A stretch of DNA of 64,000 nt from Plectosphaerella cucumerina (lineage: Eukaryota > Ascomycota > Sordariomycetes > Glomerellales > Plectosphaerellaceae): assembly GCA_020746995.1 (NCBI GenBank), contig JAGPXD010000003.1:2666001-2730000 (forward strand). Direction: 5' to 3'. Positions 19,685 through 29,947 of this stretch are shown here, one piece after another. The notes below the pieces were generated by a model. The model ran no database searches, had not been told where the DNA came from, and saw only the letters and a list, made by a program, of their open reading frames with translations. Each line of letters starts with the position of its first letter. Position 1 is the stretch's first letter. The position numbers and the translations under genes are program-made.

Positions 19685-20587
19685 ATGGCTTCAACACCAC
19701 ACAGGCTCCTCACCGAGGCCGAGCTCGGTCGCCTCCGCGCCTGCGCCGACGAGAACACGGCTCTGGCCAATTGCTGGAACAAACCTCACGTCGCAATCGT
19801 CACAATGGAGTGGGCGCCGCTGGGATTCACCTATGTCTGGCATGGCTGGGTCAGTCGCAACGAAAACAAGGGCTACTGGTCCAACCAGGGCGAGGCGCCC
19901 GTCCTCACCCTTGAAGTCGCCGAGTTTCCCTCAGAGGGCACCTCCCCGCCGCGCTTCAGGAAGTACACCTTCTGGATCCGCTCGCGCATGGCTCTCTGGG
20001 GCACCTCGCGATGGTGGACGCAGCGAATGCAGAAAGACGAGGACAGCGGCAGCGAAAAGACGTTTTACGAACCCGAGCACATTACCCTGGCTGAGATTCA
20101 CAAGATCTTCGCCGAGCTCGTCAAGACCTCACCTTCCCTCTGCATCTGCTCTCACCGGCCGAGTCAGACGATGCAAGCACTGGAAAAGATGGGGTTCCGG
20201 CTACCCAAGAATGCTGTCTTCGTAGACCTTGTCAAGGTGCTCGACCACCAGTCCAGGGACTCGGGCGCACCCAAGGAGCTCGAGGAGTACATCAAGACTC
20301 GCCTGTATGTCAATCCCCGGACAGGAGGGCGGTTCGAGGAGCGGCCGGAGACGGCAGAGGGCGACGACAGATGGCTAGGTTTCTACACGACGGCACCGAA
20401 ATGGGGAAAGGAGGGCGAGTGGCGCGAGATCATACGCAGGCCAGGGGACGTGTCGGCGGCGACTGTGCTGGCTGTCGTTGGTCCCAAGGCGGCTCTCCAC
20501 AGACGTGACATGGAGAGGGTGGAGAAGGATAATATTGCTCTGGATAAGATGGCGAAAGCGGCGGCCAGAGAGAGGAAGCGAAGGTAA
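19685..20587 (+). CDS. Conserved fungal protein of unknown function
   Basis: A single exon of 300 residues. The ATG at 19685 (MASTPHRLLTEAELGRLRAC) was chosen over the in-frame ATG at 19328 because the extra 119 codons look non-coding. It is soluble, with many aromatic residues in the first half (MEWAPLGFTYVWHGWVSRN, KYTFWIRSRMALWG, RWWTQRMQ) and a basic tail (KAAARERKRR). No signal peptide, membrane segment or known motif is visible. I do not recognise the family. The strongly C/G-ending codons match neighbouring genes, so a real gene is likely. Confidence 0.65.
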   Translation: MASTPHRLLTEAELGRLRACADENTALANCWNKPHVAIVTMEWAPLGFTYVWHGWVSRNENKGYWSNQGEAPVLTLEVAEFPSEGTSPPRFRKYTFWIRSRMALWGTSRWWTQRMQKDEDSGSEKTFYEPEHITLAEIHKIFAELVKTSPSLCICSHRPSQTMQALEKMGFRLPKNAVFVDLVKVLDHQSRDSGAPKELEEYIKTRLYVNPRTGGRFEERPETAEGDDRWLGFYTTAPKWGKEGEWREIIRRPGDVSAATVLAVVGPKAALHRRDMERVEKDNIALDKMAKAAARERKRR

Positions 20588-20860
20588 AGGCTGGCGGTTG
20601 TGATGAATGAAATATTTCTGCCTGTTCAAGTTGTGTTTTGTTGATGGCCTTGATTGAGGAAGGATCTACAGGGACCTGTCGAACCCCCAGAAGACGGAAC
20701 TACCCGCTTTTAGTGCGCTACTGACTCGGCACGGTGTTGTACTTCAACGCTGAAACACGGCCCCAACCTCAACTTCAACCATCCTTCCCCCTCCACTCCT
20801 TCCCAACTTCAAGTTCACCCAGCATCAACACATCACGACCATCGCACTTCCTTTCACATC

Positions 20861-21577
20861 ATGGCTCTGGCTTGGCTATCACAAACGTCCCTCGCGGCGA
20901 CCATCATAGCCTCGGGCTTCGGCATCTTCCTCGCCGTCACGCCGCCTAACCCCAACACGGAGACAACAGCGCCAAGGACCGGAGACACGATCCGGCGCCT
21001 CATGATCACGACGCCCTATTTCACAAGGGTCGTCAGTGCCCCTGTTGGCATTCTCTGCCTCCACAAGGCCGCCCTCGCCTACACCTATCCCAACATACCA
21101 GACTCGCTCCTTGGCTACGGTCGTGACAACGGCCTCGATATGGCGCTGGCCACCTGGTCCATCTCAACCGCCGTGCCCCTGGCCCTCATCTTCTCCGGCG
21201 TCTACCTCCGCCTCGTGGCCTACGCGACCCTCGACAAGAACTTCACCTTCAGCCTCGCCAAGCCCTCGGTGCTTACCACGACGGGCATCTACCGCCACGT
21301 TCAGCATCCTAGCTACACCGCCCTGGTGTTGCTTGCCGCTGGCCTGATAGGGCTGCTGGCCCGCCGGGACAGCGTCGTCGGCTGCTGGACGCCCCCCGCA
21401 GTCTTCCGCCTCCTTCACGCGTGGAGAGCCGTTCTCGTTCCCTTTGCCTGCGCCCTGGGCTTGACCGGCATCTGGACCCGCGTGCGCGAAGAGGAGCGCA
21501 TGCTCAAGGCCGCCTTTGGACCCAAGTGGGAGTCATGGCATGCGCGGACGGCTCGTTTTGTTCCCTGGGTATTCTGA
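20861..21577 (+). CDS. Isoprenylcysteine carboxyl methyltransferase (ICMT)-family membrane protein
   Basis: A 238-residue single-exon protein with several hydrophobic segments. The C-terminal half has the ICMT/PEMT SAM-binding pattern: a GIYRHVQHPSYTALVLL helix, then a helical hairpin and RVREEERMLKAAFGPKWESW ending in a WHARTARFVPWVF tail. In this family the RHPxY motif and the EE pair bind S-adenosylmethionine next to the membrane. The protein matches the short fungal ICMT-like paralogues seen near metabolic genes as well as the Ste14 class, so whether the substrate is a prenylated CaaX protein or a small lipid is open. It is convergent with the MFS permease gene, 121 bp away. Confidence 0.8.
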   Translation: MALAWLSQTSLAATIIASGFGIFLAVTPPNPNTETTAPRTGDTIRRLMITTPYFTRVVSAPVGILCLHKAALAYTYPNIPDSLLGYGRDNGLDMALATWSISTAVPLALIFSGVYLRLVAYATLDKNFTFSLAKPSVLTTTGIYRHVQHPSYTALVLLAAGLIGLLARRDSVVGCWTPPAVFRLLHAWRAVLVPFACALGLTGIWTRVREEERMLKAAFGPKWESWHARTARFVPWVF

Positions 21578-21698
21578 TCGCTGGAGCACTTCCATCGTTC
21601 GAAGATCCACGTGTAGCATGACAATCTCTATTCATCTAAAATGTATGGAGAACATGCCATCGCTCGCCTCAAACCTTTCCTGCCATCTCCCAGTCGAC

Positions 21699-23458
21699 CT
21701 ACAGGGTGTAGATGTACGGTTCCGAGCCATCCTTGGGCCGGTGCTGCCCGTTGCGCACCCTCCGGTTGTGGACGAAATAAACGCCATCCTGAATGATGGC
21801 GAACAACATGCCCAGAGACACCATGATGATCTGCGTGCGCAGACCCGTGTTGTAGCTGGCGACGAAATTAGCGACCGAACAACATTCGCATACCCTTCAG
21901 ACGAGTACTCACAATGGCACGTCACTCGCCCGGTAGTACTGCGTACCAACCATCAAACCGCTGATGGCGCTCATCACCCACATAGCAATGGCAATGCTCC
22001 TCTCACCCGGCTCGCGGCAGTTGAGCTGCACCCAGCTGTTGTGGACCGGGTGGTAGCCCACGGCGAACGAGTTGACGAGCGTCCAGAGACCCCAGCGAGA
22101 CCACTTGCCGACGTGCGGATGCACTTGGCGGGTGACGATGAGGGCGATGAGGTAGCAGATGTGCGCCAGTACCACCGACAGCCCGCGCTTGCCGGTGCGA
22201 TCACTGAACCAAGCGAAGAGGAACACAACGACAAGCGCCAGCGACGCGCCCACGGCGGCCAGAGCGTTGGCGGCGATGCGATTAAAGCCCAGGGCCATGA
22301 TGATCGAGGGAGTATAAGTCGTCAGCGAAGACCATGTCGAGAAGGCGGCAAAGGTCGAGACATAGTGCGGCCAGCGGCGCCAGTGGCAAACGGTCTTCCA
22401 GACCAGAGCCCAGGGGATATGCAGGCCCTGAGCGCCGTTCTTGCGCTGCTCATCGTCAATCTCGAGACGGGCGCGAAGGATGCCCTGCTCGCGGTCGGTG
22501 AAGCGGATCAGCCCCGGGCTCAGCAGCGGGCGCGGCTCATCGGGCGATCCGGGAAGGAGCAGAAATAAGGCGCCGGAGACGACGATGGTGAAAAGACCCT
22601 CGAGAAGGAAGAGCCACTGCCAACCGCGGAGGCCCGAGGCGCCCTCGAGCTGGAGGATGCCCGAGGCCAGGATGGGGCTCAGTGCGTTGCCGCCAAACAT
22701 GCCAAAGAAGAAGACGGCGACCCTTTTGGCGAGCTCTCGTCGAGGGTACCAGGTTGACAGGGTGTAGATGGCGCCGGGGATGTATCCCGCCTCGGAGAAG
22801 CCCAGGATCAGCCTTGACGCCAGGAAACCGGCTTTGTTCTTCACGTTGAACTGGAGCATGGCGACGAGTCCGAAGATGAAGCTGCAGGGGAGTCAGTGGA
22901 TGCGCTTCTAGGCACGACGCCTCAGAAGAAGAAGAAGAAGACTCCAGACAACTTACACTTGTGTGCTGATCCACCAGCGAGGACCAAGCTACGAGGCAAA
23001 GTCAGAGAGGAGTCTCAGGATCATGCAAGTTGCGGAGACTCACCCTCTGCAGGAGTATGTTGGAAGGAATCTCCAGCAGCACAATGCCCATGAACATGAG
23101 CTGGTTGCCCAGGTTGATCGTGTCCTGGCCGACGCCAATGTCGACTGCGAAGCCAGCCGTCAAGGCGCTGGCAATGTTCATGCGGTCAAGTTGGAAGACA
23201 AGTAGGCCCAGGAACAAGAGCGGGAGAACGGACGAGTCGACCCTGTCAGGCATGTTAGTCTGGCCTGGTTGACGAGGTGCTTGTCGCGGGCACCTACTTT
23301 GTCCGAGCTCTCAACTCCTCCTTTTGCGTCCATTCCGGGAGATCGGAGCTTCCCAGGGAATTTTGGTCAGACGGCGAGCTATTGTCGATTGGCTTCTCGT
23401 CGACAGCTTTGTCCTCGTGAGGAGCTGCCGCGAGAGTCGCCTGTTCTGGCGCTGTCAT
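21699..23458 (-). CDS. MFS permease, allantoate/Dal5-type anion:cation symporter
   Basis: Five exons (23298-23458, 23044-23242, 22957-22988, 21913-22881, 21699-21855) give 505 residues; introns are 55, 55, 75 and 57 nt and the frame closes. The third exon is only 32 nt. The N-terminus is hydrophilic (ends KEELRARTK), then VDSSVLPLLFLGLLVFQLDRMNIASAL opens TM1, as in Dal5/Tna1/vitamin H transporters. LGPRWWIS and SRLILGFSEAGYIPGAIYTLSTWYPRRE match the conserved loop 2-3 and TM4-5 of this family. About twelve TM segments are expected. Substrates in the family are carboxylates such as allantoate, nicotinate, biotin or pantothenate; which applies here is unknown. An in-frame upstream ATG at 23503 would add 15 residues. 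It is divergent from the FMO gene. Confidence 0.9.
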
Positions 23459-24618
23459 CTTGGCCACGGTGTCTTCCTTTCGGCTTCTCGTGCCACACAA
23501 CACAAGAATGGGCAGACAGATTGGGATTCAGGGCGAAGATGCAAGATTCGGAGTTTGAAAACACACTCTGTCGAAGCCCGAGAAGATGTCACATCTGCAA
23601 GTCAACACATCCGCACCAGTAAGTCGTCCGAGATGACGGCGCCGGGCCATCATATACGACGATCACACAGCCCCCATCCCCCGGACTGATATGATGACTG
23701 CCCAGCCTCGCTTCATGAGCAAACACCGAAACACAAGTGTCGACAAGACCCTCGAGGGGGTACCTGAGATCAACGCTGCAGCCGACAGCATGGCAGACGA
23801 GCGATAAGGGGCGGTGCCCTGGAGCGAAGGGCTTTGGACGGGATTGCGTGATATCCTCGGTCAATGATCATACCGGCACTTTTTGTCTATCGAACAAGTA
23901 CCAAAAGCCACCAGCGTGGGCACCGCGTCGCCGGCGCTAGAGCTCCTGGCTTTCCCCTCCTTCTCATCGTGGCGATGGTGATGGAGTCGTTCATGTCGCA
24001 ATCGACGCTAAGATGACACCCACGAATCTACAGAGGGCCCTCCCCTGTCTCTACCCCCTGTCAGATGCACCCCAGCGCCCACGCGAGGGCGAGAAAGCGA
24101 CCTGGGCATGCGTCAAGGTCCAGGCCGTCGATTTTACCACCAGCTTGGGTGCTGCCACCCCCAAGCAGCCGCCCCCCTCTGGCTCTGATTTGCTGCGATC
24201 GTCACCTCGACGGCTGCGCCTTGGCTCGATGGCAACATACACCGGCCGACGAATGTCCTGCGGTCGGGATTTGAACGACCGGGCTTTGGAAGGATGGCGT
24301 CATGTCGCCGGAGGCGTCGACGACGACGGAGGAGGCTGTTCGGTGACAGGGGAGAAGACGTCTCAGGGGTCGCGACCGGCAGCCTGTGACCGCCCCTCCG
24401 GGATATGGAGACGCGCGGAGGGGTCGGTGTCGAAGCCCGGGGAGTGGTCGGTTATTTTCATGATAAGACGGGCGGGTGGGCGGAGGAGAAGCAGAGGGCC
24501 ACATAATAGCCGACGACGTGAGAAAGACATGGGCGTCTTCTTCACCTCATTCTCACCACTTTCAGCTTGACATTTCTCTCTCTTCAATCCCCCACCAACT
24601 CCCTTGCGACACCCCGCG
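23459..24618. other. Divergent promoter region of MFS and FMO genes (1.16 kb)
   Basis: This shared upstream region contains frames of up to 185 codons, but these are rich in Arg/Pro/Gly and lack any family signature. CT-rich sequence just before 24619 (TTTCTCTCTCTTC) resembles a fungal leader. Confidence 0.45.
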
Positions 24619-26280
24619 ATGGTCCGCGTTAAGAGGGTTGCCGTCATCGGCGCCGGTCCGGCCGGGGCCATCGCCGTCGACGCCCTGGCCCAGGAGAAGG
24701 CCTTTGACCTCATCCGCGTCTTTGAACGCCGCGAAGCCGCCGGAGGCTGCTGGTGAGTTCCACTTTCCACCCCGAACACAGACCATATGACTGACCTCCC
24801 CCAGGATCGGAGACGAGGTCCCCCCTCCGCTGCTATCGGACCTCGAGGCCCTCGGCAACCGCACCGCCGATGGCCCCGTCCCCGTCCCGGAGCAGGTCCC
24901 GGCGCAGACCCCCAAGCTCCAGGTCCCCCGCTTCTCAGACTCCTCCATCTACCCCTACCTGGAGACCAATATCGACACGGTGCCCATGTCCTTCAGCAAG
25001 GAGCCCATCCCCGCCGTGCGCAGCGAGGCATCCATCGCCCTGCATGGCGAGGATACGCCCTTCCGCCACTGGAAGGTCGTGCGCTCTTACATCCAGGGTC
25101 TGCTGGGGCGTAATGGCTACGACGACCTTGTGTCTTACAGCACCACCGTCGAGCGCGTTGAGAAGGTCGGGCATGAGTGGAAGGTTACCCTTCGCAAGGA
25201 CGGCGCCGAGAAGGACTATTGGTGGGTTGAGTGGTTCGATGCTGTCGTCGTGGCGAATGGGCATTACAGCGTGCCATACGTGCCCGCCATCGAGGGCCTC
25301 GAGCAGTTTGAGAAGTTGAGGCCCGGCTCCGTCTTGCACTCTAAGAACTTCAGGGGCCGGGACTACTTCCGAGGCAAGGTGGGCGCTTTTCCCCTCCAAT
25401 CCTGACAGACCACCCGTCTAACCCCCCCTAGCGCGTCGTCGTCGTCGGCGCCTCCGTCTCCGCCGCAGACATCGCCTTCGACCTCACCTCCGTCGCCCAA
25501 ACCCCCGTCCACGCCGTCGTTAACGGCCACAAGGCAAACATCTACTTCGGCGACGAGGCCTTCAACCACCCCCGCATCGCCCGCCGCGGCACAATCACCC
25601 GTATCGAAGGCCGCACCGTCCACTTCCTCGAGGGCAAACCCGCCGAAGACGTGGAACACATCATCTTCGGCACAGGCTACACCTGGACCCTCCCCTTCCT
25701 CCCTGACGTAGAGGTGCGCAATAACCGCGTCCCGCTGCTCTACCAGCACGTCGTCTATCAAAAAGACCCGACGCTCCTCTTCGTCGGTGCTGTCGGCGCG
25801 GGCCTGACGTTCCGCATCTTTGAGTGGCAGGCCGTCTTGGCCGCGCGCGTTCTTGCGGGGCGTGCGGCCCTGCCGCCGCTGGCTGAGCAGGAAAAATGGG
25901 AGGCTGACCGCATTGCTGCTCGCGGCGACGGGCCACGCTTCTCTCTTATCTTCCCCGATTTTGAGGATTACTTCGAGACGCTACGCCGCCTCGCAGGGCC
26001 AGGCGAGGATGGTCTCGGCAGGGTCCTGCCGCCATTCGACAGAGCGTGGTTCAAGGCCTTCCTTGATGGACATGAGCTGCGGAAGAATATGTGGAGGCGC
26101 TTGAACGCTCGCGCATGGGATGAGACGGGCGCCGATGAAGTCAACCTTGGAGGGAACGGGAGCAGTATCGTCGCAAAGGCAGAGGACGACCAGCTGCCAC
26201 CGGCATATGACTGGGAGACTGTCAAGAAGCTGCCGCTGCTATTGCAAGCGTTGCAGGGGCTGAACACAAAGTCATTTTGA
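24619..26280 (+). CDS. Flavin-dependent monooxygenase (FMO-like)
   Basis: Three exons, 24619-24752, 24805-25378 and 25432-26280 (introns 52 and 53 nt), encode 518 residues. FAD binding: VAVIGAGPAGAIAVDAL at about residues 7-23, followed by the ERREAAGGCW segment. The FMO/Baeyer-Villiger-like region HGEDTPFRHWKVVRSYIQG and VVVANGHYSVPYVPAIEG follows. NADPH binding: RVVVVGASVSAADIAFDL, with GxSxSA in place of the usual GxGxSG. A conserved IIFGTGYTWTLPFL near residue 350 is the FATGY-type motif. This is the family of yeast Fmo1 and N/S-oxygenating enzymes; the substrate cannot be read from the sequence. It shares its promoter region with the MFS permease. Confidence 0.9.
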
Positions 26281-26469
26281 CTTGATGTACTTATAGCGTA
26301 TTATCCTCACATTGCAATTTGATCAGGGCACATGGATGGTGATGCAGACAGAAGTTGACATGATCTTTGTAAAACATAATTATCATCATGACCGGCAGGT
26401 TCTGACCCGGCACCCCAAACTCCACGCAAATGCTCCCATACCAATAATGCCTTACACACAAAATACCGC

Positions 26470-27985
26470 TCATCGCCTGCGCCTGAATCTGCTGTTGATT
26501 CCGGGCCCGCCCTTGGACCCCGTGTTCTTCAGCTTCAGCCGCCTGAAGTTGGCGTGCGCGAGCTCGTTGACCTTGCGCACCGCCTTCTTGACCGTGCCCC
26601 CCTCTTTCTTGTCGTCTCCTGCCTTGGTCTTCTTGGCCTTCTTCGCGGGCTTCTTCTTCGCGACCTCCTCGTCCGACGGGACGAAGTCGTCCAGGTCGTC
26701 GGGAAGGTAATCGTCTGGGTCGTGACCTCCGAGCTGCGTCTCTGGGACGATGTCGTTGTCTTCCTCGTCCGGCGCAGGGCCGTCTGTCGGTTGTGTCGGC
26801 CGCTTGAAGTGTACCGGCTTCATGTTGGACCGCCTCGTCGTCCGCTTCTGGCCCTTCTTCTTGAATACCCTCAAGGGATTGCCGTTGCGGTCTAGTTGTT
26901 CCTCGTCGGAGCTGTCGTATTGGCCTATGTCGTCGAAGCCGCCCAAAAGGCCTGAGGGCTGGCTGTCCGGGATGAGAATGTCCGCCTCATTCGTCTTTGG
27001 TGGCGGCGCCGGTTTTGGTGCCCCCGTTGCAGGCGGCGCCGCACCAGCCGCACCAGCCTCGATCTCGCGCATGGCGTCAAGGTCGTCATCGTGCTCCTCC
27101 TCCTCAACCTGGCGCAGACTCGCAACGATCGCGCTCAAACCTCTGCCTAGGGGTTTCCGCGGCAGACGCAGAGGCGCAGGTGCTGTAAAGTCCGCATTCT
27201 CATCCGTCGGTGCGAAGCTGTGGCGCTTGAGGAAAGCCGGCGTGTCAAAGCTCAGCTTCGACACGGAGTTCGACGTTGGAGTCTTTGCGTTCTGAGCGTT
27301 CCCGTCCGTATCCTTAAGCGGCGTCAGGAAATTGCCCAGGCGCCGCCTCTTGCCCGAGGACATTGGTGTCCTGCCCAGCCTGCCATCATGGCCTGCATCG
27401 TCTGCTGTCCGCTTGCTCGGTGTCGCCCCAAGGTTGGGGAGCTGGGGCACTGCGAACTTGCCCGTGCCGCGCGAGGGAGTGAAAATGCTGTGACCCGGGT
27501 GAATGTCGAAGAGGCCGAGGACCTTGCCGTCGCGCTGGGGCGTGGGACCAATGGATGTTGGGGCCTGGGGGCTGAAGATCTTCCTCGATATCAGGGGCGT
27601 GGTATCGAACTCTTGCAGGTTCGGGGGCAGTCGGGCTTTTGAGGGCGTCTCGGTGTGCTTTTGTCTCTTTGAGGGTGTCGTCGACTTGAAATCGGTCGAG
27701 GGTCGCTTCTTCGGCTGGTCGTGCTTGGAGGGCGGGGGCACCTTGCCAGAGATGATGTCGCGGAGCTTGTTGTACGACTTGTACTTGGCGGCTGGCAGAA
27801 AGTTAGCATATTTCCCTCAGGCGCGTTGAAGGTTGGGTCATACCCATATCGCCACTCTGCTTGATGTCATCGCGGCCGGGTTTCTTCCCGCCATTGTCCT
27901 TTGCCCAGTTGGACTCGAAGGTCTTGAGCTCGATGCGGAGCTGCTTGGCTTGAGCTTCGAACGAAGCTTTCTGTTGGGCGTCCAT
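26470..27985 (-). CDS. sld2: DNA replication regulator SLD2
   Basis: Two exons, 27844-27985 and 26470-27791 (intron 52 nt, branch GCTAAC), give 487 residues. The N-terminal module (LRIELKTFESNWAKDNGGKK, GRDDIKQSGDM, then AAKYKSYNKLRDIISGK across the splice junction) is the conserved Sld2/RecQL4-type domain. The rest is disordered with many Ser/Thr-Pro sites (for example FLTPLKD, TPSKR, RTPMSS), the expected targets of S-phase CDK that create the Dpb11/TopBP1 binding site for origin firing. Acidic and Lys-rich tracts (KKKPAKKAKKTKAGDDKKE) end in RFRRRR, a likely nuclear localisation signal. ACCATGG at 27985 is a strong start context; an ATG two codons upstream (27991) is the alternative. Confidence 0.92.
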
Positions 27986-28422
27986 GGTCATATCATGACA
28001 GGTGTAGAGTCGGTTTATGGTGGAGAGGGTGTGTAAAGCATGCAAGTCTGAGCAATGTCGTCAAGAGGGAGGAGGGCGGGCTGGACAGGGTAGGTCGAGA
28101 CTTGTCAAGGTGGGACAGAGACGCGTGCAAGACGCGGGTCACTCTAAGAGCTCGGGAAGCACTATAAAATCGCGTCCCGGCACCCCCTGTCGCGTCAGTT
28201 ACACTAGCGCCGCGGGAGGTCGCGCTGCCCCACTGAGGTCATCCCGCTGTCCACCGGCGTGGATGGCTTAGGTCATCAGCAACCCCACGTTCTGATGCCC
28301 ATGTAACTCGAAAAGTCCGTGAAGTCGGATCGACTTTCGTCCGTCAACATCAAACACCACCAGCCCCCGAGCCCTTCGATACCCGCTCCGACCTCAGCGG
28401 GAGACACCTCCAACTACCCGCC
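27986..28422. other. Divergent promoter region (437 bp)
   Basis: Shared by SLD2 (-) and the RING E3 gene (+). No coding frame is supported here. Confidence 0.45.
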
Positions 28423-29436
28423 ATGCCCTTGGCGGCTACGGATCTGTCCGCCGACCTCACCGCCGCTGACCTCCGACCAGCAATCCTCCGCGCCACTCTC
28501 GACGAGGTCTCGGCTTCCAAGTCCGCCGGCGCTGGCGAGAGGAACTGCTGCGTCATCTGCCTGGACGACGTCGCAGAGCCCTGCGAATCCCAGCCCTGCC
28601 AGCACTCCAACTTTGACTACCTCTGCCTGCTCACCTGGCTCGACCAGCGCAAGACCTGCCCGTTATGCAAGGTTACCGTCACCGACGTCCGCCATAATTT
28701 CTCCCCGAACCGTGAGACATGGGATACGTACAAGGTGCCTAAAGCTCCGGCGGCGCAACCGACGGAGTCCGTCGGCGGGACGCGATCTTACAGAACTGGC
28801 GCGCCCTTTGGGAGGACGTCTCGACAGTCTGGTCCTCGTCGCCGCCGGAACAACCTACCCTGCGAGCCCCGGCTCACATCTCTCGCCCAGCGCCGTCACG
28901 TCTACCGCCACCGCCTCTTTTCTTGCCATGTCGGCACCACACGAAGGGCGCCGCACTGCGACCTGACGCCGGCAAGCTTCCTGCGCAACCCCGACCTCGT
29001 CTCGCGCTCGCGCATGTTCTTGCGCCGGGAACTACAGGTCTTTGAGTTCCTCTCGTCCGCCAGCGACGCCGAAGAGCCCTCCGGCGCTCGTCGCAGTACA
29101 GAGGCAGGGACCGACCCGCGAACGCAAAGGCGCATGGCGAACGTCGAGTTCCTCCTCGAATACATAATATCCATCCTCAAAACAATCGACACCCAAGGCG
29201 CCATGGGTCAGGCCGAGGCGCTCATCGCGCCCTTCCTCGGCCGCGAAGATACACAGTTGCTCCTCCACGAGCTGAGGGCGTTCCTTCGCAGTCCTTACAT
29301 CACGCTGCAGAGCTGGGACCGGAACGTTCAGTACCCTCCGCTGTCAAGATCCGTCTCCACACGGGCGGGTCGCGATGAGAGGGAGCCACCGGACAACATC
29401 TATCCGTCCGTGTGGCGACAGGGAGACCCTCTGTAA
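28423..29436 (+). CDS. Topors-like RING-type E3 ubiquitin ligase
   Basis: A single exon of 337 residues. A C3HC4-type RING lies at about residues 43-82: CVICLDD (Cys43, Cys46), CESQPCQHSNFDYLCLLTWL with the Cys/His ligands, and CPLC (79-82). It is followed by VTVTDVRHNFSPN, a feature of the Topors family. Further on, RRHVYRHRLFSCHVGT, LVSRSRMFLRRELQVFEFL and a C-terminal helical block (VEFLLEYIISILKTIDTQG) match the extra conserved regions of fungal Topors-like proteins. Predicted role: E3 ligase transferring ubiquitin (in mammals also SUMO) to nuclear proteins. The zinc ligands look complete and no signal peptide is present. Confidence 0.85.
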   Translation: MPLAATDLSADLTAADLRPAILRATLDEVSASKSAGAGERNCCVICLDDVAEPCESQPCQHSNFDYLCLLTWLDQRKTCPLCKVTVTDVRHNFSPNRETWDTYKVPKAPAAQPTESVGGTRSYRTGAPFGRTSRQSGPRRRRNNLPCEPRLTSLAQRRHVYRHRLFSCHVGTTRRAPHCDLTPASFLRNPDLVSRSRMFLRRELQVFEFLSSASDAEEPSGARRSTEAGTDPRTQRRMANVEFLLEYIISILKTIDTQGAMGQAEALIAPFLGREDTQLLLHELRAFLRSPYITLQSWDRNVQYPPLSRSVSTRAGRDEREPPDNIYPSVWRQGDPL

Positions 29437-29947
29437 ATTTGCGCTGGAAGCAGGCTCGTTTAGGATCCGATTTAGATGGATGACAGGACACTGCGGCGTT
29501 CGGCTTGGTTTGCTTTATTAGAGATACCCATATCAAATTTTCGTTCACTCGTAACGCAACCTCGGTTTCGGTCCGTCCACCGCAAAGTCATGATGTCCCT
29601 CCACACAGTGGCCGAGTGGCAGCAAAATGCTCCCGCGTCAGTAAACCAACCCGCCCCCGTCCCGAAGCATCCACTTCCGGGACTCCCTCGTAGAAACAGG
29701 CGCGCGGGGACATCCCTCACAAAGTCCGTCGGCGCGACTTTGCCGCGCGCACTGCTGACAAATGTCCGCCATCCGCCGGCCGAGGTGTGGGTTTGGGGCC
29801 GATGCACCCCGGAGGCCGACTTGTCCGACTCGACTCGCCTCAACGACGACAAACCTTTAAGACGAGCATCTCGCCTTCTCTCACTCTTTTTCCTACAAGC
29901 TCAATCTCATTCACACATAGCCTTATTGCGGAAATACACTGCCCATC
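29437..29947. other. Intergenic region (511 bp)
   Basis: Between the RING gene and the DsbA-like gene, both on the plus strand. An open frame runs through it (from 29476) but has no protein-like features. It carries the promoter and leader of the downstream gene, ending in a CT-rich stretch before 29900. Confidence 0.4.

Noticed and set aside
21516..22568. 350-codon plus-strand frame over the permease
   Set aside because: It is antisense to the well-supported MFS exons, and its composition reflects their codon bias.
24250..24300. Possible tRNA T-arm (GGTCG...CGACC around TTGAA)
   Set aside because: The loop is nine rather than seven bases and no acceptor or anticodon stem can be formed.
24013..24570. 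185-codon frame in the MFS/FMO promoter region
   Set aside because: Arg/Gly/Ser-rich without family features, and overlapped by minus-strand frames.
28867..28966. Apparent frameshift inside the RING gene (a second frame looks Ser/Ala-rich)
   Set aside because: The continuous frame encodes YRHRLFSCHVG, which fits the conserved Topors-like pattern, so no shift is needed.
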